Source of the DNA: Blepharisma stoltei
Lineage: Eukaryota > Ciliophora > Heterotrichea > Heterotrichida > Blepharismidae
Assembly: GCA_914767885.1 (NCBI GenBank)
Contig: CAJZBQ010000039.1
Location: 434,001-498,000 of the forward strand
Length of the DNA stretch: 64,000 nucleotides
Direction of reading: 5' to 3'
Positions 23,116-32,313 of the stretch are shown here, in pieces. The notes beneath the pieces were generated by a model. The model was not told the origin of the DNA. It was given only the letters and a program-made list of their open reading frames with translations, and searched no databases. How positions within the stretch are numbered: the first letter of the stretch is position 1; each line of letters opens with the position of its first letter. The position numbers were made by a program, and so were the translations under genes.

Positions 23116-23477
23116 TATTTCCCCCCCCTCCGTGGAGTGAACAAAAAAATTTTGTTCACTCACGGAGGGGTTAATTTTTTTTTTAAAAAAAATTTATATA
23201 TAAATTTTATTAAAAATTTTGTTTTTCGAAATTTAAAAATCCTAATTCGCGAAAATTTGAAAGCAAATATTAATTTAATTTATAAAAATTTATGTTTTAA
23301 AAAGCAATTCGTTTAAAATTAAACAGAATCAGCTCTAGATTTCATTATACTAATTATAATTTATATATCAAAAATTTTTTTCCATAAAAAATTTTTGTTC
23401 ACTCACGGAGGGTGGTTTTTTGGGCAAAAAATGGCGATTTTTCTAATGGTTTTGTTCATTCACGGAGGGGGGGAGTA
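23116..23477. mobile_element. IES, family 1 MITE, in gene C
   Basis: 362 nt with TA ends, hairpin at the left; the left tip has drifted to TATTTCCCCCCCC. Excision joins FEFWYSSL to EIRNLIFDGQNF, matching A's FEFWYSSLEMRNLIFDG. Confidence 0.88.
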
Positions 23478-23749
23478 AGGAAGAATATCAGAATTCAAAT
23501 ATTTGATTATATCGCACAGCTTCAGGAGTTTTCTGTTTAACCCTTATCTGATTTCCATTCCAAGAAACCATAAGAATATTTCTTGAGTGCTGATAAAAAG
23601 AAATATGAACTCACGATGGGATAATAGCCAAGTCGATATCAATAAAATAATCTTCATCATCTAAGAAGTAAATAATGGCATTCGAACATTTCTCGAAACA
23701 TAAAGGAATAAAAAAAAATGATTGTAAGGATATAGAAAATAATAATAAA

Positions 23750-24150
23750 ATGGCGTCGTCCAGAAAATTCTTCCATGAAAAATTTTCACTCCTTTGACCT
23801 ATTTTATTATTATAGGGTTCAGTTTTCCCGTTGGGATCTTATCCAGCAATATCAGGTAAGCAACGGGGAGGGGTGCACAGCCTCCTGGCCTGATCCTGGA
23901 TGTTTGATGAACATAGGGTTTTACTACTTGACACTCCCGAGGAAGGAGATACATAGGCGGTACAGCACGCAGGAGTCAAGTTTCAAGCAAGGCAACGCAA
24001 CCCGTGAGATCTGGACTTCAATTGGCCGTCGCTTGCTTAGGATCGTTCACAGCCCGATAAAAAGGGTAACGTCGGAAATGCCCGGTGACGTCACAAGTTG
24101 GAGTCTACTGGGGTGAGCCCTTGTGGCTTATTTAAATCACCCTGCGGAAT
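23750..24150 (+). mobile_element. Long SINE-like element in gene C
   Basis: GC-rich, head AATAAAATGGCGTCGTCC, shared with the other long copies. Its right end meets a truncated MITE, and the receptor sequence between the two sides is missing, so the insertion is associated with a deletion. Confidence 0.65.
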
Positions 24151-24172
24151 CAGAGAAGCACGTTAAAACCTC

Positions 24173-24242
24173 TAACTCCCCCCCCCTCCGTGAGTGAACA
24201 AAACCATTAGACAAATCGCTATTTTTTGCCCAAAAACCAATC
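24173..24242. repeat. Truncated family 1 MITE (left end only)
   Basis: TAACTCCCCCCCCCTCCGTG and the GCTATTTTTTGCCC spacer are present, then the element stops at AAAAACC and gene C sequence resumes. The core and right tip are gone, so it probably cannot be excised precisely. Confidence 0.7.
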
Positions 24243-24335
24243 CGATGAAAATTCCTGTTCGTCGTTAATTAAGATATAAGCATCAAAGTTGCAGAATGGG
24301 CTCATACAATTTTTATCACATATATTATCCCCGAT

Positions 24336-24350
24336 CTGCACATAAATTAC
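24336..24350 (-). other. 15-nt intron of gene C
   Basis: Minus strand GTAATTTATGTGCAG, at the same codon position as the introns of A, B and D. It keeps frame either way, so splicing is inferred from conservation. Confidence 0.7.
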
Positions 24351-24869
24351 TTTCATTTGTGAGTATTGATTTGAATTGCATTTAATTTCCATTCCTTGAG
24401 CAGTAGTTAAAATAGTTCATATAAGTGACGCCATAATAGTTTTTTTATAAGACAATATTAACTATTTTAGTATAAAGAAATTTAACTCTTATTTTTAATT
24501 CTGTTTTTTCTATGAATTTATGCATTCTCTTGTTTGCTTGATAAAATGCTAATTTCAGAGGGATAAGGATTTTTCTCATAAGCGTAGTTTTTCTCATTCT
24601 CGTTATTTGCGAAGAACTCACTCTCTATGTCTTGTGAGCTGCTAATTATTCTATTAGCTGTGATATGTGTATAATTTTAAGTTCGCCTTTTTTTCATCTT
24701 CAGCTTGACTATCTTCAATTATATAGTCTACTTTAGCTCTTGATTTCCCAAAAAACTACTAATTATTTAGATTTTTACCTTTTTCTCTATTTAGGACAGG
24801 AAGCCCGCCTTTTAACTCCTAAGTGGTGACGCCAGCAGCTATCCTACCAAGCAAGCATTCCAGAAGACG

Positions 24870-27172
24870 ACCAAAAGGATCAGAAGGTCTTCTTTATGTC
24901 TAAATTTTTAATGTAGCTGAAAAAGCTTCTTCATAATCTATTTGATTCCAAGCAATCCATTTTTCCAATCACTCACAGGATATGCTTTGATCTTGTAAAA
25001 GCCACATTCAGCCTTTATTCGTCTGATATAAAATTATAAGGGCGGTTTGTTGCTACCGAAGAATAAATAATTTAATCTTTTTCGTGGCTCTGAAAGCCAT
25101 CAACTGTATGAATAGAGATATTTTTATTGTTTGGATCTTCTTGAGGAAAATATTTTTTAATTTCTTGTTCTTGAGCTTTATAAGGCGTTATGATTCCAAT
25201 TTCAGCATCTGGATTCATATTCTGAAGTTTCACTACTAAGACTTTGATCAATCGGATTTCTTGGAAATTTAATCGGCTGCATCCATTTAATAATTGTGAA
25301 GAATTGATTAAATCGAATAATAATAATTCTGTTCCATACGGCAACCATTTTGGCTTCTCATATGGGATGGTTTTTTGATCTAGCGAGTCTATGATTATAA
25401 AATTGGCAGATGGCTACCTGCATATCATTTCCGGCATTTTATATTGCTCCACTAAGGCTTCTGCGTGTAAGTCTTTGATTTCTAGTCTTTCATATAGTGA
25501 TTTATTGTATCCTCTTGCAAGAGAAATATAATCCAAAAACTGTAGGCTGAAGTTGATGGGATCTCCTACTAATATCACTTGCTTTGGGTTGTATTGGAAT
25601 GCAATAAGGCTGGAAAGCTCTACACCTTGACAAGCTTCATCAATGATCAGATAGTAAATTGTTTTATTGCATTGACCACTTTAAAAGAGCCAGCCATGCT
25701 GGGTGTGCAACATATGATGCTAGAATATTTCAAAATCAGATATTCGACTATGTCTTGCTAGCTGGTTCTGGATTTCCTCTTTCATATTCTTGAAGGGCTT
25801 TATTGAGTAGATCTATGCACTGAGACAGTTTTAACTTAAAGCTATTTAGTTCTTCAGATTTATTCAAGTCGGCCAACTTTTCTTTACATCGATTTATTTC
25901 TTCGTTTAAAATTATATCAAATTTATTTCAGGTAAGATCTTCTAATTCATATGATAATTCAATTCTTGTAGAGGAATAGTTCGATTTTTTTTTTACTTTC
26001 TTTGTTACTAAGTTTGACTAAGTTGAAAGCTCATGCAGATAAGCCATGGCTATTGATAAGTCCATTTTCAATCATCTTTGTTACTAGCTGATCAATTGCT
26101 ACGTTACTGGGGGCGCGGACGAGAATTTTAGGAATATAATCCAAAGTAGAGAATTCCAGCAAAGATATTAGTGATAAAATTGTATAAGTTTTACCTGTTC
26201 CGGTTGGTCCTTCTAGGAGACTTATTCCCTCTTATTTCAAATATTTTTAAGGGCAAAAAGCTGGCTGGAGTTTAGTTTCCTGCAGAAGGCTTCAAATGCT
26301 TTTTTGGGTATTTTCGGAAATTTTTTAAATATGGGCTGTATACTTGGATCAAGTAAATATTCAATAAGATTGAAATCGTTCAGAATGAAAGTATTGCGAA
26401 CTCTCTGCTCTCACTTGTAAATTGACCGATTGGTACCATTCATCAATCATTCACATTTTTTTTCATATTAGACTGCTCCATGTTGAAGCCTATTCCACCA
26501 GTGTAATGACCCCTTGATATCCCAAAAAAATTATTAGAAATTTCTTCCAAGAACTTCATGCATCTAAAAAAAGGTATAGTTCTTGCTGAGCACTTTAAAA
26601 TGCTCTTGACGATTGATGTAGTAGTTTCCTTCATTTTCTTTATTCAATTTAGCATTCTTCATTAAATTTCTATTTTCATAGCACCTTTGGCAAATTGATT
26701 TAGATAATTCATGTAAAAATGAGCCGAGCAGCCAATTAATGTATACCCCGAGTTTCCAAGCTATATTCTTCACATGTATTGAACTTTATGGGGCTCTCTG
26801 CTCTTCATCAAATTCAAAAAAAAACTTTAAGTTATGTGCCATCATATATTCCTCAAACATTTTGTTAGAGGTTTTAATTAGTTTTAGCTTCTCTCTTTTC
26901 TTTTTTCGATCCTTGGGTAATAAATTTTCATGATAACTCTCTTCATTATCTCTCTTTTTCAGCTTTTGATGCATAGGGTCATAAGATCTGGTAGGAATCC
27001 TTTTTAATGACTGAGATGAGCTGCTTAGAACATAATCTACCCAGAAGCTTTGAAGTTCATTGCTTTCTTCTAATTGGCTTTTGGATCTTGCATTTGGAGA
27101 GTTATCTTTAAAAACTGAGATCGGTTTAACTCTTTCTTTAGCACTAAACAATTGATTTTTCATTTTATTCAT
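24870..27172 (-). pseudogene. SEN1/UPF1-type superfamily 1 helicase, decayed
   Basis: ATG at 27172, basic N-terminus. Superfamily 1 helicase motifs appear in order on the minus strand: GPTGTGKTYT (motif I, about 26.2 kb), RAPSNVAIDQL (Ia), DEACQ (II, about 25.65 kb), LVGDPIN (III), GIITPYKAQ and HTVDGFQ (V region, about 25.1 kb), RLNVAFTRSK (VI, about 25.0 kb). The motifs lie in different frames: frameshifts occur near 26.57, 26.23 and 25.70 kb, and TAA or TAG breaks it near 26.79, 25.42, 25.07 and 25.01 kb. No IES tips explain the breaks. In intact relatives this family unwinds RNA or RNA-DNA hybrids; this copy should not make a full protein. Confidence 0.8.
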
Positions 27173-28128
27173 ATGGGGCGTTTAAACTAATAAATTTAGA
27201 AGATCTCTATTTGCCGTATATGAAAATAGTTAGAAAAATTAAAAATTTGATATTAAAAGCTGTTCAGAGCCAAAATCATCAAATTAAAGTCTCTTTATTT
27301 TTGTTCTCTTTGAAAATTAAAAATTAATCATGTGATTAAAATATTAAATAAAATGGAGGTTTTGAAGAAAAATTTGAAAGGAGTTTTCAAACTTCTCAAA
27401 TGTTTGATGCCAGATTGAAGCAGCATTATTAGCATGAGCTCTTGACGATAAAACAAATTGAATTCTAGGCATAAATTTTTACACTTCTCAATATGTCGAC
27501 CAATTTTTTGAAATTAAGTGCTTAAAATGCAAAATAATTAATTTACATTTTTATTGCATATATGATTTTTATGTCTCTATGAATAATCCTTTCAGAATAC
27601 GTCAAATAAATGCTTCACAAATCATAAATGTAGTATCTTGAGTCAAAATACTCCAAAATTCGGTAAAAACTTTAAGCCCATGCTGTTTGCATTTTCGATG
27701 ATAATTAAAAAGGGTTTTGGTGAAGATCTCTTATTATATCAAGAATTTTATGATATTTGATCATTGCATAAGAACTACGATAACTTTATTTATGGAGGAT
27801 TTTTTTAATGGCTTGAAGATCGTGAAAACCAGTATAAGGATTAGTATTCTTTCAGCCGACTCTTTGTAAATCCTAGTCATCCTGATTACCCATTAAACAA
27901 AAAGAAATAGGTTTAACATAATTTCTTATTTGGAGAGAAAGTAAAATTTTTGATGCCAAAATAAGAAATAAATTAGATATTTAAAGAGCTGACAACTAGA
28001 GCAAAAACCTTATATTATTAGATTCGTGAACTTCTCTGTTTTTTCAGAAATTATAGTCTTTAAGCAATTTTATTTGCAAATCAATTGAAAAGAAGTTGGG
28101 GGATTAATTTAATTTGAGTAAAAGAGAA
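27173..28128. other. Intergenic, no gene seen
   Basis: AT-rich stretch between the divergent helicase and Cys-rich pseudogenes. I found no convincing reading frame with TGA as Trp, no MITE tips and no SINE head. Confidence 0.5.
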
Positions 28129-28362
28129 ATGGACCAAGAAAAAGAAGTAGAAGACTCACAAGGTTTTATCAAGAATTTTGGGCAATGCCAAGCTGCTGAC
28201 CACGAACAAGTTATTAACTTAGCTTAATGCCAAATTTTCCAGACGTTTATGCTAACATTGTTAAATTTATCCAAAGACTCAGCTGATGCTATTAAATCAT
28301 TTTTGTTTGTCGATGAAGCTCATTATCCTCTTGACTCAGAAAAATGACTGATTGAAAGCAAG

Positions 28363-28795
28363 TTAAGTTAAGTTATTTTTGTAAGGCCTTAAGCGGCTGA
28401 GCCACTGACCTCAACACCTCAGCTCGAAAGACGACTCCCGGTCGGGTTCTGATGTGGCCATACTCCCAGGCCAGACGCCATCTTGATTTCTGGTCAAACC
28501 ACCTGTCCAAGGATCAGCTCCTTTGGACAGAGCCACTTCTGTCTGAGTGCCCGATGGTCCCGATGAAGGAAGACCATGTGGTAGGAAAAACCTGTCTAGC
28601 CCGTCTGGCAGGGACAGGGAAAACCTTCGGGGGAGGAATAAAACTTCCTTTCGGCACGGCTTCCCCACAACTGAAGGCCTACTTAGGACAGGAATGAGAC
28701 CTGTGTCTTCAGCTTCATCAGCAATGGATCCTACCAGCTCCATAGGAGGTGAGCCTCGGAGTCCAATTTCCGTCAACGTCACCATTTTATTTCTT
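28363..28795 (-). mobile_element. Long SINE-like element, second subtype
   Basis: 433 nt between exact 14-nt copies of TGATTGAAAGCAAG (28349-28362, 28796-28809). Minus-strand head is AATAAAATGGTGACGTTGAC, tail TTAAGTTAAG-type at the left. Removal restores EKWLIESKEFKTF. The head resembles the 58.4 kb copy (GACTCCGAGG). Confidence 0.9.
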
Positions 28796-29103
28796 TGATT
28801 GAAAGCAAGGAATTTAAAACATTTTCAATCGAAGAATCAAAAATTGAAGAATTATTTAAAGGACTCTCATCTTTTCCAAGTGATTTAAATTGTAACTCCT
28901 CTTCAAACTGCTTACAATTTCAAACTTTAAATATTCAAAACTTTCACAATCCTATAATTTTTGAATTTTCACAGAATTTTATAAGGGGCTGAAAACGAAA
29001 TTTGTTGGATCTTCCCAAAACAATTGAAAATTTTTGCCCTGGTGGCCTTATTTGAAATTTTTCAAATAAAGAAAATAATCAAGAAACAATATCTTGCAGA
29101 AAA

Positions 29104-29330
29104 TATAGAAAATTCCTGGGGATAGCGCGGAATACGCTATCCCCAGGACCAACCGGGATCGGATCCCACATGGAACGAGGGTTCCATGTGTGGATCCATT
29201 TTTCACACACGTGAAAGTAAAATATCTCACATGTAAAAAATGGATCCACACATGGAACTCCCGTTCCATGTGTGAATCCGATCCCGGTTGGTCCTGGGGA
29301 TAGCGTATTCCGCGCTATCCCCAGGAATTA
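29104..29330. mobile_element. IES with multi-hairpin palindrome
   Basis: 227 nt with TA ends. Almost the whole element is one inverted repeat, and each arm folds on itself: a 14-bp stem CCTGGGGATAGCG/CGCTATCCCCAGG, GGGATCGGATCCC, and CCACATGGAAC/GTTCCATGTGTGG. Excision restores SCRKYLYSISS in frame. TA ends lie about 9 nt outside the palindrome on the left. Confidence 0.85.
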
Positions 29331-30984
29331 TCTATATTCAATATCTTCACAGCTAAACGAAATCAATTTCATACAGAAAATTGGCGAAGTCATCTACATT
29401 GGAGGAGGAGGAGGAGGTTTTTCATATACTATTAAAACCCAAGATTCTCATACCTCAGCATTAATTTGAAACATTTTACCCAAAAATTCTGATTCCTTCT
29501 TTAAGTCCTATCATAAATTTGAAAATTCAAAATGCCTAATCTGTAAGAAGCTAATTTATATGGATTTGATCACTTCTGTAATGCTAAAGAATAATAAATT
29601 AGAGGTAAATGATATCAATATGAAAGCAGTATCAATATATACAAAAATTTAGAAGAATATGCAGTTTTATACCAAAGACAGCTTAAAAGTATTGAAATGT
29701 ATGATGATGCTTCAATGGCTTTGATTTTTGCGAAAAATGTAAATGCTGCTTGAAATCTGTCTGCCTAAAATGCATGAACCCTTGACACAATAATTCGCCT
29801 TTATGCTATAATTGCGTATTTGAAAAGAAAAAGCACAGACCTTGCCTTGATTTATTTATATCAAAACTCTACTACCAAATCTTCTTGAAGATATTGATAA
29901 CACAAATAAATACCTTGAAAATGCAAGACATAATTCAAAAATAGGAGCAGATAATTCAATTTTGATGGAATGTATGATTTCTGATCATTTTACACATGCC
30001 TCAATGAAAAAAAATTATCAAGAGAAACATGAACGCGATTGCGACCTCTCGGGAAAAATCAAGAAAAATTAAAGAGGAGAAAATTTCAATTGATATTAAC
30101 AAAAATTATGAAGAAATCGTTGAAAAAGAAATATTTCAAGCCGAAAGATAGCAGTAATAAAAACTTATCAGCCAAAATACAAATGCAAATTAATATATTT
30201 ATCAGCTACCAAAATGAAAATTGAGAAACAAATCAAATCGAGCTTTGAAAACAATTCATATGATGATGAATATGATGTTTTTATAACAAAAATTACATTT
30301 GAAGCATGAAGAATCGATAAAGAAATGGAAAAAATAGAAGATGCTTTTGCAGATTGCCTCGGAAGTCATTACAAATTTAAAAATTGATGCAAGAATTGCA
30401 GATATGGAATTGATAAAAATGATTGCAAATTATATTTTAATAAAATTGATTTTCTGAATCTACCTTTATCTCAAGAAAAATGATATGATATCAGCATTTA
30501 TAAGAATTTGATTGTGAAAAAACAAATCCATCCCATCTTTTTTCTTGGAAAATGAAGGCAACAGAATATGATGCAAATTGAAATGTGCCTAGTTAATATT
30601 GCATCAAATTCCCCATATTCTTTTATTAGTAATTCTATTTTTTCAAGGAAATGAAAATGATAGCACTTGAAAGGGGAAAAAGATGCTGGATCATAGAAGA
30701 TGCTAACCAAAATATTATCAAGCGCTACAAATATAACTGATTTGCCAAATATTTTCATCCATTTTTCTTGGAATACTCTGTTTTGAAAACTAGCAGCCTA
30801 AAAATTTGGGTAGCATCAGGCTCAAATTCAAGCAAAAAGCATGCAGAAACTTCTCACAAAGCTTTATCCCCCCAAAAAGTAAAATTTTATGAAGCCAATG
30901 CTTTTAAAGTGGGCTGAAGAAAATAATGAAAAATTATTATTGAGTTTAAAAGAAAGACTGTATCAGAAAAATAGAGAGTTAAGT

Positions 30985-31137
30985 TGCAAGGATTATGCCC
31001 ATCCTGCGTCTAGTGCCTTTGGCTTCTATCAGCTGGCCCCTCAGCTTTGGGAGTTCGGATTTAGAGGGCTGCGCAAATTCTACAGAGATTTAATCCAGAA
31101 CTTGGAATATTTGCTTTGCAGGAACTATAAGAGTTAA
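30985..31137 (+). mobile_element. Retroelement 3' fragment in B'
   Basis: GC-rich; reads AHPASSAFGFYQLAPQL, FGFRGLRKFYRD, IQNLEYLLCRNYKS then TAA and an AT-rich end. Nearly identical to 15283-15430. Likely the end of an old non-LTR element; family not recognised. Confidence 0.45.
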
Positions 31138-31144
31138 TATTACA

Positions 31145-31199
31145 TATACTGATTGCCCGATGATGGCGCATTGAGCGCCATCATCGGGCAATTTCTATA
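31145..31199. mobile_element. Mini-IES (53 nt excised) in B'
   Basis: TA-bounded hairpin: ATTGCCCGATGATGGCGC, a 5-nt loop, and its complement. The paralogous site at 15.44 kb reads ATTACATAATCC without it. Removing the insert with one TA gives exactly that sequence. Confidence 0.9.
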
Positions 31200-32313
31200 A
31201 TCCATAATTACATTCAGGAATTAAGCACTCTGAGTGACATTGGCTCATATCAAGAGCCATTGGTAGACTGCATTTGTATTATGAGCAGAAAAGCATTTCT
31301 CATAGCCTACAGAAAAACTTGTATCATTTACAAGCATCTGCTGATAAACAGTAAATAAAACTAGATCTCTATCATAGCACCATTTTTTGGTATCACTACT
31401 CATTCAATCGTAATTGCAAGTTCCTAAGCATTCAGGTTTGCAGCTTCCATAATCCTTAACTGCGCACCCATCAGCGCATCCACAAGCATAATAATCTCAC
31501 TGACACTCTTTTGTATTCATTCTGGATCAAATAGATTATTTGCTAGCATTTTTTCTGAGCATTCAGAATTGCAGTAACCACAATCCCCATTGTCAAATTT
31601 ACAGTTCAAATTATTGCAGACTTCATCATAAATCCCATTTTTCAAAAGATTATCAGAGCAAAATGGTGCACAAATATAGTCTGTTTTGTCATATTCACAT
31701 TCTTCAACATAGCAGGCTCCATCGCAGATGGAATTTCCAACCATCCAAGTATTACAACCTGTAGCACAAGTCGAATTAACGCAATCTTCCATGTCAAAAT
31801 TGCATTCAACATTGTTACAGACTTCATCGCATACTCCATTTCCTCAAATCGTCTAGTTGAGCTTTATTGCCTAAATTATATTTACAAGATGGTCCGCAAA
31901 AACTACAGTCAGCTAAATCATAGCCAAGATAAGCAGCATTACACTACTCATCGCAAACTCCATTTCCGCGATCTCCAAGATTGCAGTCAGCATATATAAA
32001 ATACAATTCACAGTCTGTTGTAAAATCAACTTCATTGTTTTCCAAAAGATATGAATTAAAGTTGCAAAAAGAATTCATACAGTCTAGGCTGCATACGCCA
32101 TTTCCTCTCTATGTAGTGTGTTACAGCCATTGGCGAGCATTTGTTTAAATTGCATTTTATGCGCATTCCGTGCACAGCAGCAAAAAGTGCTAATCAAATA
32201 AGTGAAGCAATACTATTAAATAATAGAGAGGCTTTATTGAAAGTTAAATGACTGGTAAATAAAAAAATTATTATTCAATTTTATGAATGCTTTATTAAAA
32301 ACTATTTTAGGTT

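Larger units (their letters stand above)
17404..24434 (-). pseudogene. Gene C: decayed receptor paralogue
   Basis: Same family as A, B and D. ATG at 24434 (MASLIWTILTTAQG), homologous stop at 17404-17406. Most LNR repeats are missing: the frame runs from the first repeat into a truncated MITE and a SINE. The beta-helix survives at 22.4-20.3 kb, but a large piece between NCEIN (20.15 kb) and RLCEFGEA (20.07 kb) is deleted compared with D. Single-base frameshifts occur near 23.69 kb, in RVVLNP (20.79 kb) and at NLNW (19.55 kb), with a 13-nt deletion near 18.02 kb and in-frame TAGs. Four TA-bounded IESs still excise to conserved junctions, so they inserted before or early in the decay. Stop of C and start of B are only about 100 nt apart. 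Confidence 0.78.
28129..30880 (+). pseudogene. Cys-rich (zinc-binding-like) protein gene, decayed
   Basis: ATG at 28129 (MDQEKEVEDSQGF). Readable pieces: SFLFVDEAHYPLDSEKW, then after removal of a SINE LIESKEFKTFSIEE, then after removal of an IES RKYLYSISSQLNE. Later come a Cys cluster CEKCKCCLKSVCLKCM (29.74 kb) and CKNCRYGIDKNDC (30.39 kb). In-frame TAA occurs near 28.23 kb, and frames shift near 29.65 kb and beyond 30.0 kb. The Cys spacing suggests a zinc-binding domain, possibly RING-between-RING-like, but this is weak. Function not assigned. Confidence 0.5.
30985..32206 (-). pseudogene. B': broken copy of gene B start
   Basis: Nearly identical to 15.3-17.3 kb of gene B, with the same 16-nt intron (32109-32124). 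Lesions: start codon changed (ATGG to ATTG at 32206), CAG to TAG in CDEQCNAAY (about 31.95 kb), a roughly 90-nt deletion at 31.86 kb, and a two-base loss at 31.53 kb that shifts the frame after NNLFDPE. It lacks B's 753-nt insert but has a private 53-nt IES. It stops within the LNR region, at the retroelement fragment. Confidence 0.88.

Noticed and set aside
25010-26790. Could TAA/TAG mean Gln here (a Condylostoma-like code)?
   Set aside because: Some helicase stops fall where Gln would fit, but the same region has frameshifts, and the other genes end cleanly at TAA/TAG without using them internally.
28411-28785. Minus-strand 124-residue frame, and plus-strand frames at 28452 and 28547
   Set aside because: They lie wholly within a SINE bounded by a 14-nt duplication; GC-rich DNA gives chance frames.
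31540-31764. Plus-strand His/Ser-rich frames here and at 16558
   Set aside because: Antisense shadows of the LNR repeats, mirrored in both duplicate copies.
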